Positions 1-7,789 of a stretch of DNA of 64,000 nt are shown here, in pieces. The notes under the pieces are model-generated. The model did not search any database and was not told where the DNA came from. It saw only the letters and a list, made by a program, of their open reading frames with translations. Position numbers and translations under genes: made by a program. Position 1 is the stretch's first letter. Every line of letters starts with the position of its first letter. Origin of the DNA: JBHYDC01 sp051861205 (GTDB lineage Bacteria; Pseudomonadota; Alphaproteobacteria; Rhizobiales; Pleomorphomonadaceae); NCBI GenBank assembly GCA_051861205.1, contig JBHYDC010000002.1, forward strand, positions 1-64,000. Reading direction: 5' to 3'.

Positions 1-1442
1 TGACAGGTGAGACGACCCTTGAAGCGATGCTCCACCAGCCAAGCCGAGCAATTAGGGCACTTGAAACGATGCCCGCAGCTTCGGCAGAGCGTCAGCGGAG
101 CATAGCCCCTGCGGTTGAGAAAGAGGAGGGCCTGTTCGCCCCGGTCGGTCGCCTGCCGGATCGCGGTCACCAGCCCCGGCGCCAGAAACCGTCCGCGCGG
201 CGGACCGGCCTTGCGCATGTCGACGGCCATGATCACCGGCATGTCTGCGCCGGTGGCTCGCTCAGGAAGCACGAGATGATCGTAGCGGCCCCTATCCACG
301 TTCACCCGCGTTTCGAGCGAGGGCGTGGCGGACGAGAGCACCACCGGCAGATGTTCCAGCCAGCCGCGCACGATCGCCATGTCGCGGGCGTGATAGGTCG
401 CCCATTCCTCTTGCTTATAAGCGGCGTCGTGCTCTTCATCGACCACGATCAGGCCAAGGTCCCGGTAAGGCAGAAACAAGGCCGAGCGGGCGCCGACCAC
501 CACGCGAACGGCGCCCTCGGCGACCCCGCGCCAGACCCGCGCACGTGTCTTGGGCGACACCTCCGAGTGCCACTCGGCAGGAAGCGCCCCAAAGCGCTCG
601 GCGAAGCGATCCAGGAACGACTTGGTGAGCGCGATCTCGGGCACGAGAACAAGCGCTTGCTTGCCCTGCCGCAGACATTCGGCCACCGCTTCGAGATAGA
701 CCTCGGTTTTGCCCGATCCGGTCACGCCGTCGATTAGGGTGACGGATGCGCCCGCTCCGACCTTTTTGACGAGCAACCGGGCCGCTTGGGCCTGATCCTC
801 GGTGAGCGGACGCGCATTGAAATCCGGCTCGGGTTTGCGGAACGGAGGGCCGGCGGGAAGACTGACCTCCCCCAGCGTGCCCGCCTCGATCAGCCCGTCG
901 ACGACACCCGGAGAGACGCCGGCTGCGTGGGCGAGACCGGACCGTGTCCAGGCCATGCCTTCGTTATCGGCCAGCAGCGCGATGACCTTGCGCCGCGCCT
1001 CGGTCATGCGTTCGGGCGGCTCGCCGAGGCGGATCACACCGCGAACCGGAGGCTCCGGATCGAGCGCTTCAGGGGCGCGGATCACCATGCGCATCACCAT
1101 CCCGCGCGAGGTTAACGTGTAGCGCGCCACCCAATCGACGAAGGCGATAAGCTCGGCCTTCAGCGGCGGCACGTCGAACACGGTCTCGATGGCGCGGAGG
1201 CGATTGGAGGAAGCGGAGAGTGTCGGAGCCTCGTCGGTCACGACGCCGATCACCTTCCGCGTTCCGAGCGGAACTTGCACGATCGAGCCTGGGCGGACGG
1301 CGCCGATATCGGGCAGGCGGTAGGTGTAGCTCTCGTCGACGGCAACAGGGAGCAGCACTTGGACCACGCCGGACAGGCGAGCGGACGGCGTAGCCTCGGC
1401 AGGAAACAGGTCCATCACGTCGGTGGTCGGCCGGCTCGTCAT
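1..1442 (-). CDS. priA: Primosomal replication-restart helicase PriA, N-terminal part (cut by window edge)
   Basis: This is a superfamily-2 DNA helicase that reloads the replisome at stalled forks. The reading frame starts at ATG (1442) and stays open for 480 residues to the left edge, so the C-terminal part is missing. Visible features are an N-terminal DNA-binding region (about residues 20-110), Walker A GSGKTEVY near residue 245, the Walker B/DEAH-type box DEEHDAAYKQE near 333, a motif VVLSSATPS, and the start of the zinc region with LCRSCGHRFKCPNC, followed by a further Cys at the edge. These motifs are specific to PriA. It is divergent from pdxY, with about 80 bp between the two starts. 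In many alphaproteobacteria priA is a lone gene; its downstream neighbour lies outside the window. Confidence 0.96.
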   Translation of the reverse strand, partial: MTSRPTTDVMDLFPAEATPSARLSGVVQVLLPVAVDESYTYRLPDIGAVRPGSIVQVPLGTRKVIGVVTDEAPTLSASSNRLRAIETVFDVPPLKAELIAFVDWVARYTLTSRGMVMRMVIRAPEALDPEPPVRGVIRLGEPPERMTEARRKVIALLADNEGMAWTRSGLAHAAGVSPGVVDGLIEAGTLGEVSLPAGPPFRKPEPDFNARPLTEDQAQAARLLVKKVGAGASVTLIDGVTGSGKTEVYLEAVAECLRQGKQALVLVPEIALTKSFLDRFAERFGALPAEWHSEVSPKTRARVWRGVAEGAVRVVVGARSALFLPYRDLGLIVVDEEHDAAYKQEEWATYHARDMAIVRGWLEHLPVVLSSATPSLETRVNVDRGRYDHLVLPERATGADMPVIMAVDMRKAGPPRGRFLAPGLVTAIRQATDRGEQALLFLNRRGYAPLTLCRSCGHRFKCPNCSAWLVEHRFKGRLTC

Positions 1443-1524
1443 CGCTTTGCCTTCACATGGCCTTTCGGCCCACGCCCTCATCAGATAGGGATTCGCTTTG
1501 GCAAGCCTAAACCGTTGAGACGCC

Positions 1525-2442
1525 TTGAGCACCCCTCCTCCTCCTCTTCCATCGTCTCCGCCCGCGGTGCTCGTGATTTCGTCCCACGTGGTGCGCGGAT
1601 CGGTGGGCGCGCGCGCCGCCTTCGCCTTGGAGCGCCTGGGGCACCGGGTCTGGAGCTTGCCGACGGTGATCTTGCCCTGGCACCCCGGCCACGGACAGGC
1701 TCACCGGTCGGTTCCCTCGGCTGAGGATTTCGCCGCGCTGTGCAGGGATCTGTCGGCTGCGCCTTGGATCGGCGAACTCGGCGCGGTCATGACCGGATAT
1801 CTCGGTAACGCCGCGCAAGCAGATGCCATCGCCGGGCTTATCCAAGCGCTGAAGGCCGCCAACCCGCGCCTTCTGACGCTGGTTGATCCGGTCATGGGCG
1901 ATGCGGCCGGGCTCTATGTGAAGCCGGAAGTGGCCGAGGCCCATCGCGACCGGCTGCTTCCCCTCGCGGATCTCACCACGCCCAACCGCTTCGAACTCGC
2001 TCATCTGACCGGACGGGAAACCGATACCATGGCGGGGCTTGTGGACGCGGCTCGGGCGCTTGGCCCGGCGCGGGTGGTGGTCACATCGGCGCCAGCCATG
2101 ATGCGTGGCAAGATCGCATCGGCATTGGTAACGGCTACAGACGTGCTCGTAGCGGAAAACACTGAGATCAGCGGCGCCCCTTCCGGCACCGGCGATCTCT
2201 TCGCGGCGCTCCTCGTATCCCGGCTCCTGACGGGCGCTTCGGACGAGCAAGCGCTGGCCGGAGCAGCGGCCGGTACGTTTGAAATCGTCGCGCGAACGGT
2301 AAAGCGCGGCGGCGACGAGTTGGAGTTGACGGCCGAGCAAACCGCGATCGTGCGGGCCTCCGCGATGGTGGATGTGCGGCGGTGGGCAGCACAGCGACCC
2401 CCCAAAGGGCTCATGGATCTTCCGCCGGCGGGCGCGTTATGA
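1525..2442 (+). CDS. pdxY: Pyridoxal/pyridoxamine kinase, PdxY type
   Basis: This is a ribokinase-fold kinase that phosphorylates pyridoxal (B6 salvage) to PLP in the cytosol. The N-terminal ISSHVVRGSVG, the central GYLG and DPVMGD segments, and the C-terminal GTGDLFAALL anion-hole/catalytic Asp motif match the PdxY/PdxK family. The length (305 codons from the TTG) is slightly above the usual 285-290 residues. The TTG at 1525 is the first start after an in-frame stop at 1516. A GTG at 1567 would trim a proline-rich leader and is a good alternative, since homology begins just after it. No strong Shine-Dalgarno is visible for either. The stop codon overlaps the ATG of the next gene (ATGA), so the two are probably translationally coupled. 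Confidence 0.9.
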   Translation: MSTPPPPLPSSPPAVLVISSHVVRGSVGARAAFALERLGHRVWSLPTVILPWHPGHGQAHRSVPSAEDFAALCRDLSAAPWIGELGAVMTGYLGNAAQADAIAGLIQALKAANPRLLTLVDPVMGDAAGLYVKPEVAEAHRDRLLPLADLTTPNRFELAHLTGRETDTMAGLVDAARALGPARVVVTSAPAMMRGKIASALVTATDVLVAENTEISGAPSGTGDLFAALLVSRLLTGASDEQALAGAAAGTFEIVARTVKRGGDELELTAEQTAIVRASAMVDVRRWAAQRPPKGLMDLPPAGAL

Positions 2443-3161
2443 CCCTAGCGGTCGGTGTGGACGGCTGCCCTGGCGGCTGGGTCGCGGTGTCACGCGAGAG
2501 CGTCAGCGGGATCGTCTCGATTCGGGTGGTTTCCGCCCTGGCCGACCTGTTGGACGAGTCGGGCGAGCCGGATCTGATGGCGATCGACATGCCGCTGGGC
2601 TTGCCGGACACATCAGGCCCATTCGGACGCGCAGCAGAGCGCGCCATTCGCGGTCTGCTCGGGGCGCGCCGGTCGAGTGTGTTCTCGGTTCCCTCGCGAA
2701 GCGCCGTTTACACCGATGGTTACGTCGAGGCCTGCGCGGTGGCTCAAGCAACTTCGAACCCGCCGCGCAAGATATCCAAGCAGTGTTTCCATATCTTCCC
2801 GAAAATCCGGGAACTAGATCACCTTTTGCGCAGTCGCCCGGGCGCGGCTGACCGTGTCGTGGAATGCCATCCGGAGCTGGCGTTCGCCGTTTTGAACGGC
2901 GCCCCGATGATGCATGGCAAGAAGGTCAACAACCGCCCCAATCCAGCAGGTTCCAGAGAGCGGCGAAGCCTTCTGGCCGCCTATGGCTTCGATCCGGCCT
3001 TCCTCGACGACAAGCCGCCGCGCGGCGCGGCGATTGACGACAAACTCGACGCATGCGTCGCGATGCTGGTTGCCGAGCGCGTTTTGGCCGGCACCGCCAT
3101 CCCCCATCCCGCCGAAGAGATCCGCGATACGCACGGTTTGCGGATTGCGATCTGGGCATAG
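2439..3161 (+). CDS. DUF429 family protein, predicted RNase H-fold nuclease
   Basis: The product is 240 residues and belongs to the DUF429/COG4923 group, predicted to adopt an RNase H-like nuclease fold; no biochemical role is firmly established. Visible conserved acidic positions are VGVDGCPGGW at the N-terminus, AIDMPLGLP around residue 50, an ECHPE segment near 143, and DDKLDACVAML near the C-terminus, consistent with a metal-binding acidic cluster. The start chosen is the ATG overlapping the pdxY stop (ATGA); an upstream in-frame start at 2382 lies inside pdxY and is less likely. Coupling to pdxY suggests co-expression, but I cannot connect the two functions. Confidence 0.82.
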   Translation: MTLAVGVDGCPGGWVAVSRESVSGIVSIRVVSALADLLDESGEPDLMAIDMPLGLPDTSGPFGRAAERAIRGLLGARRSSVFSVPSRSAVYTDGYVEACAVAQATSNPPRKISKQCFHIFPKIRELDHLLRSRPGAADRVVECHPELAFAVLNGAPMMHGKKVNNRPNPAGSRERRSLLAAYGFDPAFLDDKPPRGAAIDDKLDACVAMLVAERVLAGTAIPHPAEEIRDTHGLRIAIWA

Positions 3162-3264
3162 TGATTGCACTACACGGCCGAAAGGCATCTTGCCCCTCAC
3201 GGGGTGAGAGCCTAATCAGGCATAGACGTACGCCGCGACCTGCGTTCGAGTGAGAGGATCGCCG

Positions 3265-3963
3265 ATGACGGTTTCACCCGATACCGATTTGGTCCGGCCT
3301 CCGCTTGCCGATGTTTTCCCCGAAAGTCTGATGACGGGCTATCAGGCGTTCCGCGCAGGGCGGTATCCCGGCGAGGAAGCCCGGTACAAGCGCCTCGCGG
3401 AACTCGGTCAGAAGCCTCAAATCATGGTGATCGGCTGCTGTGACAGCCGGGTGCCGCCCGAAGTGATCTTCGATGCCGGGCCCGGTGAGATCTTTGTCGC
3501 CCGCAACGTCGCCAACCTTGTCCCGCCCTATACGCCGGACGGCGAGTTGCACGGCACCTCCGCAGCGCTTGAATTTGCGGTCGCGGCGCTGAAGGTGAAA
3601 CATATCGTTGTGATGGGTCACGGCCGTTGCGGCGGTATTCGCGCCGCACTGGACGACGCAGACCCGCTGACTCCAGGAGATTTCATAGGCCGTTGGATGT
3701 CGATGCTGGCAAGCCCGGCCGAGCGCATACGCTGCGATCACCGGATCCCTGTCGGGCTTCGCTACAAGGCGTTGGAGTTGGAAGGCGTACGGACCTCGCT
3801 GCGCAATCTCATGACGTTTCCCTGCGTCCAGATCCGGCATGCCAAAGGCTCGCTCCGGCTTCACGGCGCTTGGTTCGACGTGTCGGAGGGCGAACTCCAT
3901 GTGCTCGATCCGAAGACGGGGCAATTCACCGGCGTTGAGGATCTCCCCGTGGACCTGGGCTGA
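3265..3963 (+). CDS. Beta-class carbonic anhydrase
   Basis: This cytosolic zinc enzyme hydrates CO2 to bicarbonate. The product has 232 residues. Its zinc ligands are readable: Cys59 in GCCDSRVPPE, and His119 and Cys122 in GHGRCGG. The Asp60-Arg62 pair is the usual catalytic dyad of the beta class. The region VARNVANLVPPY is also typical. Start ATG 3265 has a good purine-rich site (GAGAGGA) upstream; the GTG at 3250 would overlap that site. The gene stands alone between the DUF429 gene and leuB, with about 100 bp on each side. Confidence 0.95.
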   Translation: MTVSPDTDLVRPPLADVFPESLMTGYQAFRAGRYPGEEARYKRLAELGQKPQIMVIGCCDSRVPPEVIFDAGPGEIFVARNVANLVPPYTPDGELHGTSAALEFAVAALKVKHIVVMGHGRCGGIRAALDDADPLTPGDFIGRWMSMLASPAERIRCDHRIPVGLRYKALELEGVRTSLRNLMTFPCVQIRHAKGSLRLHGAWFDVSEGELHVLDPKTGQFTGVEDLPVDLG

Positions 3964-4005
3964 GACATCGCCCTGGCCCATACCGGCGGTCTTGCAAGCA
4001 TCGCG

Positions 4006-4030
4006 GAGGCCTTGTAACGCAAGGGCCTTG
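4006..4030 (+). other. Imperfect hairpin between carbonic anhydrase and leuB
   Basis: The sequence around GGCCTTG-TAACG-CAAGGGCC can form a short stem-loop about 30 nt before the leuB start. No U-tract follows, so it is not a convincing intrinsic terminator; it could affect translation of leuB or mean nothing. Confidence 0.3.
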
Positions 4031-4062
4031 AATTCCTAAGAGCGCCCCGAGGACTTGCCGCC

Positions 4063-5172
4063 ATGGCCACCAACACGCTGTTTCTGCTTCCCGGCGACGG
4101 GATCGGCCCCGAAATCATGACCGAGGTCGAGGCGATCATCGCCTTGTTGAACGAGCGCGGCTTGGCGTCCTTCAAAACCGATCGCGGCCTTGTCGGCGGA
4201 TCGGCTTATGACGCACATGGCGCAGCGATCTCCGACGCCGACATGGCCAAGGCGCTGGCTGCCGATGCCGTGCTCTTCGGCGCGGTGGGCGGGCCGAAGT
4301 GGGATGGCGTGCCTTATGACGTGCGGCCGGAAGCCGGCCTTCTTAGGTTGCGTAAGGATCTGGGTCTCTTCGCCAATCTACGCCCCGCCATCTGCTATCC
4401 CGCCCTGGCCGATGCTTCGTCGCTAAAGCACGACGTGGTCGAGGGTCTCGATATCCTGATCGTGCGCGAGCTGACCGGCGGCGTCTATTTCGGCGAGCCG
4501 AAAGAAATCGTGACGCTTGAAAACGGCCAGAAGCGCGCGGTGGACACGCAGGTCTACACCACCTCCGAAATCGAGCGCATCGCCCGCGTGGCTTTCGATC
4601 TTGCACGCACGCGCAGCAGCCGCGTCGCTTCGGCGGAAAAGCGCAATGTAATGAAGTCCGGCGTTCTTTGGAACCAAGTCGTCACCAAGATCGGCCGCGA
4701 AGAGTTTCCGGACGTGGGCCTGGAGCATGTGCTCGCCGACAACTGCGCGATGCAACTCGTCCGCTGGCCTAAGCAATATGACGTCATCGTCTGCGACAAT
4801 CTTTTCGGTGACATTCTCTCAGACGTAGCGGCGATGCTGACCGGATCGCTCGGCATGCTGCCGTCCGCCTCGCTCGGCGCGCCGGATGCGGCAACTGGCA
4901 AGCGCAAGGCACTTTACGAACCCGTGCACGGGTCCGCGCCCGATATCACGGGCAAGGGCATCGCCAATCCGATCGCGATGATTGCATCCTTCGGCATGGC
5001 TCTGCGCTATTCCTTCGGAATGTCGGACCTCTCCGACAAGCTGGATACGGCCATCGCTGCCGTGCTTGCCAAGGGCCTGCGAACGGCCGACATCGCCGGC
5101 GGCGGACCAACCATCGGAACCAAAGACATGGGCCGTGCCATCCGGGAAGAGTTCGCCGCGCTGCTCGGTTGA
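4063..5172 (+). CDS. leuB: 3-isopropylmalate dehydrogenase
   Basis: This enzyme catalyses the NAD-dependent oxidative decarboxylation of 3-isopropylmalate, the third committed step of leucine biosynthesis. The product has 369 residues, the normal family length. The N-terminal LPGDGIGPEIM, the substrate-binding arginine-rich stretch LLRLRKDLGLFANLRP, VRELTGGVYFGEP, and the signature DNLFGDILSDVAAMLTGSLG are all present. The nearest leucine gene is leuC about 0.5 kb downstream on the same strand, separated by a strong terminator and a candidate small RNA. leuD is not between them and is not in the window. Confidence 0.97.
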   Translation: MATNTLFLLPGDGIGPEIMTEVEAIIALLNERGLASFKTDRGLVGGSAYDAHGAAISDADMAKALAADAVLFGAVGGPKWDGVPYDVRPEAGLLRLRKDLGLFANLRPAICYPALADASSLKHDVVEGLDILIVRELTGGVYFGEPKEIVTLENGQKRAVDTQVYTTSEIERIARVAFDLARTRSSRVASAEKRNVMKSGVLWNQVVTKIGREEFPDVGLEHVLADNCAMQLVRWPKQYDVIVCDNLFGDILSDVAAMLTGSLGMLPSASLGAPDAATGKRKALYEPVHGSAPDITGKGIANPIAMIASFGMALRYSFGMSDLSDKLDTAIAAVLAKGLRTADIAGGGPTIGTKDMGRAIREEFAALLG

Positions 5173-5216
5173 GCGTCACGCCGAACTCACAGAAATGTCA
5201 GGACAACTGACCCTTG

Positions 5217-5381
5217 TATAAGGGGGGTCGTCGACCAATTTCCAGCCCATGACGGTACCGCTCGTTCAGGCAGTGCCCCGTCTCGCCGGCGGTGGTCCGT
5301 CCGCTGGAGCTCCCTCCCAGCGATGCGTCTATAGCGACGCCGCGCCCAGTCTCGCCCCCCGAGACTGGGCGCTTTCTTTTT
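5217..5381 (+). ncRNA. Candidate small RNA or leader RNA between leuB and leuC
   Basis: A TATAAG -10-like hexamer (5217-5222) is followed by about 150 nt that end in a perfect intrinsic terminator. Three successive hairpins can be drawn: GCTGG/CCAGC (5303-5307 with 5317-5321, loop containing CTCCCTC), GCGTC/GACGC (5325-5329 with 5336-5340), and the terminator stem (5342-5372). A pyrimidine-rich loop followed by a terminator resembles rhizobial trans-acting RNAs whose loops can pair with Shine-Dalgarno sequences; that comparison is inference. The same element could instead be the 3' UTR of leuB. The exact 5' end is unknown and the -35 element is poor. Confidence 0.4.
5342..5381 (+). terminator. 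Strong Rho-independent terminator downstream of leuB
   Basis: There is a perfect 13-bp stem: GCGCCCAGTCTCG (5342-5354) and its reverse complement (5360-5372), with a five-C loop, followed by TTTCTTTTTC. It is the clearest intrinsic terminator in the window and lies 170 bp after the leuB stop, so it may end a separate short transcript. Confidence 0.9.
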
Positions 5382-5448
5382 CGGCAGCCGCATGGGCGGA
5401 TAGACCGGGCTCTTAAGCCTGCGATTGCCGTTTTCGCGGAAATTCGGT

Positions 5449-5616
5449 ATGGCAAGTCTCATGAACAGGCTGACATCAGGTCCCCGCGCGCCCACCACGG
5501 AGGAGTTCGCCCCCGTGCACGACCACGCACGGCTGCCGTGGCGCTTTTTCGCGCGTCTTTTCGGCGATGGGCGATTAGCCGTACAAATGAGCAATGACGG
5601 CCGGTTTGCGGCCTGA
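5449..5616 (+). CDS. Possible small protein (55 aa) upstream of leuC
   Basis: An ATG at 5449 opens a 55-residue frame, with conserved-looking aromatic/basic content (LPWRFFARLFGDG), ending 70 bp before leuC. By hand count, third-position GC is about 70 percent, which is compatible with coding but not decisive at this length. I see no recognised domain and only a weak ribosome-binding site. It lies downstream of the terminator at 5342-5381, so if real it would be transcribed with leuC. It could simply be leader sequence. Confidence 0.28.
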   Translation: MASLMNRLTSGPRAPTTEEFAPVHDHARLPWRFFARLFGDGRLAVQMSNDGRFAA

Positions 5617-5686
5617 TCCCGCTCGTCTATCGACCATAAAGGCCGGTTTATCCGGCGCGACAGCCTTCCAAGAAGCGATCACACCG

Positions 5687-7096
5687 ATGACCACTCAGCC
5701 GCGCACCCTCTATGACAAAATCTGGGACGACCATGTCGTCGACGTTCAGCCGGACGGTACCGCCCTGCTCTACATCGACCGCCACCTCGTCCATGAAGTG
5801 ACGAGCCCGCAAGCCTTCGAAGGACTGCGCACCACCGGGCGTGTTGTTCATCAGCCGGCGAAAACGCTGGCCGTCGTGGACCATAACGTTCCCACCACCG
5901 ACCGCAGCCACGGCATCGACGATCCGGAATCGGCCGAGCAGGTCGGGCAGCTCGCGATCAACGCGGCGGAATTCGGCGTCGAGTATTTCAACGAGCGCGA
6001 TGTGCGCCAGGGCATCGTGCACGTCGTCGGCCCCGAGCAAGGGTTCACGCTGCCGGGCATGACGATCGTGTGCGGCGATAGCCACACCTCAACGCACGGC
6101 GCATTCGGCGCGCTTGCCCACGGCATCGGCACGTCGGAAGTCGAGCATGTGCTCGCCACCCAGACGCTGATCCAGAAAAAGGCGAAGAACATGCGGATCA
6201 CCGTGGACGGGCAATTGCCCCCCGGTGTCACCGCCAAGGACATCATCCTCGCCATCATCGGCGAGATCGGCACGGCCGGCGGTACCGGCTACGTCATGGA
6301 ATATGCCGGCGAGGCCATCCGGGCGCTGTCGATGGAAGGCCGTATGACGATCTGTAACATGTCGATCGAAGGGGGAGCGCGCGCCGGCCTGATCGCCCCC
6401 GACGAAAAGACTTTCGCCTATATCAAGGGACGGCCGAAAGCCCCGATCGGCGAGGCGCTGGAGCGTGCGCTTGCCTATTGGCAGACCCTGTTCTCCGATG
6501 AAGGCGCGCATTTCGACCGCGAAGTGCGCCTCGACGCCGCGAATCTGCCGCCGATCGTAAGCTGGGGCTCGTCCCCGGAAGACGTGGTTTCGGTTACCGG
6601 CGTCGTGCCGGATCCGGCCGAAATCGCGGAGGAAAACAAGCGCACCTCCAAATGGCGCGCGCTCGACTATATGGGCCTGAAGCCGGGCACCAAGATCACC
6701 GACATCGCGCTTGATAAGGTTTTCATCGGCTCCTGCACCAACGGCCGCATTGAGGATTTGCGCGCTGCGGCCAAGGTTGTCGAAGGGCGCACGATCGCAC
6801 CGACCGTTTCGGCGATGGTCGTTCCCGGTTCGGGCTTGGTCAAGCTGCAGGCGGAAGCGGAAGGCTTGGACAAGATCTTCCTTGCCGCGGGTTTCGAGTG
6901 GCGTGAACCCGGCTGCTCCATGTGTCTTGCCATGAATGCCGACAAGCTGAAGCCCGGCGAGCGCTGCGCGTCGACCTCGAACCGTAATTTCGAGGGCCGC
7001 CAGGGCTTTAAGGGCCGCACCCATCTCGTCTCGCCTGCGATGGCGGCTGCCGCCGCGATTGCCGGACGGTTCGTCGATATCCGCACTTGGAAGTGA
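5687..7096 (+). CDS. leuC: 3-isopropylmalate dehydratase large subunit
   Basis: This is the large subunit of isopropylmalate isomerase, an aconitase-family [4Fe-4S] enzyme that works with LeuD in leucine synthesis. The product has 469 residues, as expected. The cluster cysteines are visible in FIGSCTNGR and in EPGCSMCLAMN (CxxC). The substrate region GDSHTSTHGAFGALAHGIGTSEVEHVLATQ is characteristic, as is the C-terminal STSNRNFEGRQG. ATG 5687 is chosen; an upstream in-frame start at 5594 would add a non-conserved leader. A perfect 9-bp GC-rich inverted repeat (7131-7154) follows the gene. Confidence 0.97.
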   Translation: MTTQPRTLYDKIWDDHVVDVQPDGTALLYIDRHLVHEVTSPQAFEGLRTTGRVVHQPAKTLAVVDHNVPTTDRSHGIDDPESAEQVGQLAINAAEFGVEYFNERDVRQGIVHVVGPEQGFTLPGMTIVCGDSHTSTHGAFGALAHGIGTSEVEHVLATQTLIQKKAKNMRITVDGQLPPGVTAKDIILAIIGEIGTAGGTGYVMEYAGEAIRALSMEGRMTICNMSIEGGARAGLIAPDEKTFAYIKGRPKAPIGEALERALAYWQTLFSDEGAHFDREVRLDAANLPPIVSWGSSPEDVVSVTGVVPDPAEIAEENKRTSKWRALDYMGLKPGTKITDIALDKVFIGSCTNGRIEDLRAAAKVVEGRTIAPTVSAMVVPGSGLVKLQAEAEGLDKIFLAAGFEWREPGCSMCLAMNADKLKPGERCASTSNRNFEGRQGFKGRTHLVSPAMAAAAAIAGRFVDIRTWK

Positions 7097-7130
7097 TGAT
7101 GCGCGCTTAGGTATCGCAAGAACACAGTAT

Positions 7131-7154
7131 CGCGGCCGGTGAATGCCGGCCGCG
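7131..7154. repeat. GC-rich inverted repeat after leuC
   Basis: CGCGGCCGG (7131-7139) and CCGGCCGCG (7146-7154) form a perfect 9-bp stem with a 6-nt loop, 35 bp after the leuC stop. No T-tract follows, so Rho-dependent termination or mRNA 3' end protection is more likely than intrinsic termination. Confidence 0.5.
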
Positions 7155-7205
7155 CGCACGTTGAGAGATAACACCACGTTCGAAACGGCTGGGACAACAA
7201 ACGCG

Positions 7206-7679
7206 ATGACAGTCACCGTCAAGGCGCTTTCCCAAAAGGACGCTCCAAAGCTGGCCCCTCTGATCGCGGCCTACGCCCAAGCCATGAAACGCGGAGCGCC
7301 GCGCCGGCCCGACAAATTTTATGCAGAGCTGCTGACCACGGACCGGACGGCGGAAGTTGTCGGCGCGTTCGAGGGCGATGAGCTTGTGGGCTTCGCGGTG
7401 TTCTTCGACCTGCCCGATACCATCTCCGGCTTCCGGATCGGCCAGCTCGACGACATCTACGTGCTGCCCGGTCATCGCAATAAAGGCATTGGGCACACCT
7501 TTGTCGAAACCTTGAAGACCGAAGGGCAGAGCCGGGGATGGGGGCGCCTTCGTTGGATCGTACCCAAACCCGTCGATGCCGCCGCGACCGGCCTGCCGCC
7601 CGAACCCGGTCTCTACGAAACCGTGGCCAAGCCTTCGTCGTCACGCCTGTTTGAGGTCGTGATCGATCCGCTCGCCTGA
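7206..7679 (+). CDS. GNAT-family N-acetyltransferase
   Basis: The product is 157 residues with a single GNAT fold. The acetyl-CoA-binding motif A is readable as IYVLPGHRNKGIGHTFVETL (about residues 85-104), including the R-x-x-G-x-G/A pyrophosphate loop. The preceding strand LVGFAVFFDLPD and the following region fit the fold. The substrate cannot be deduced. It lies 110 bp upstream of the transglutaminase/amidoligase operon on the same strand. A short hairpin (7711-7730) lies between them, so whether it is co-transcribed is uncertain. Start ATG 7206 is chosen because homology begins right after it; the longer frame from 7143 has no supporting features. Confidence 0.82.
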   Translation: MTVTVKALSQKDAPKLAPLIAAYAQAMKRGAPRRPDKFYAELLTTDRTAEVVGAFEGDELVGFAVFFDLPDTISGFRIGQLDDIYVLPGHRNKGIGHTFVETLKTEGQSRGWGRLRWIVPKPVDAAATGLPPEPGLYETVAKPSSSRLFEVVIDPLA

Positions 7680-7789
7680 TAGCGCCGCAATTGCATAAGA
7701 TTTAAGCGGAGCCTGCATAGCGGCAGGCTTTGCCCGGCTGCTTATCTGGCATTAAATGCGGCCGCCGGCTGTGACCCTAGGAGACGTGG

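Noticed and set aside
7711..7730. AGCCTGC/GCAGGCT hairpin as GNAT terminator
   Set aside because: The stem is only 7 bp and just two T bases follow, so it is too weak to call an intrinsic terminator.
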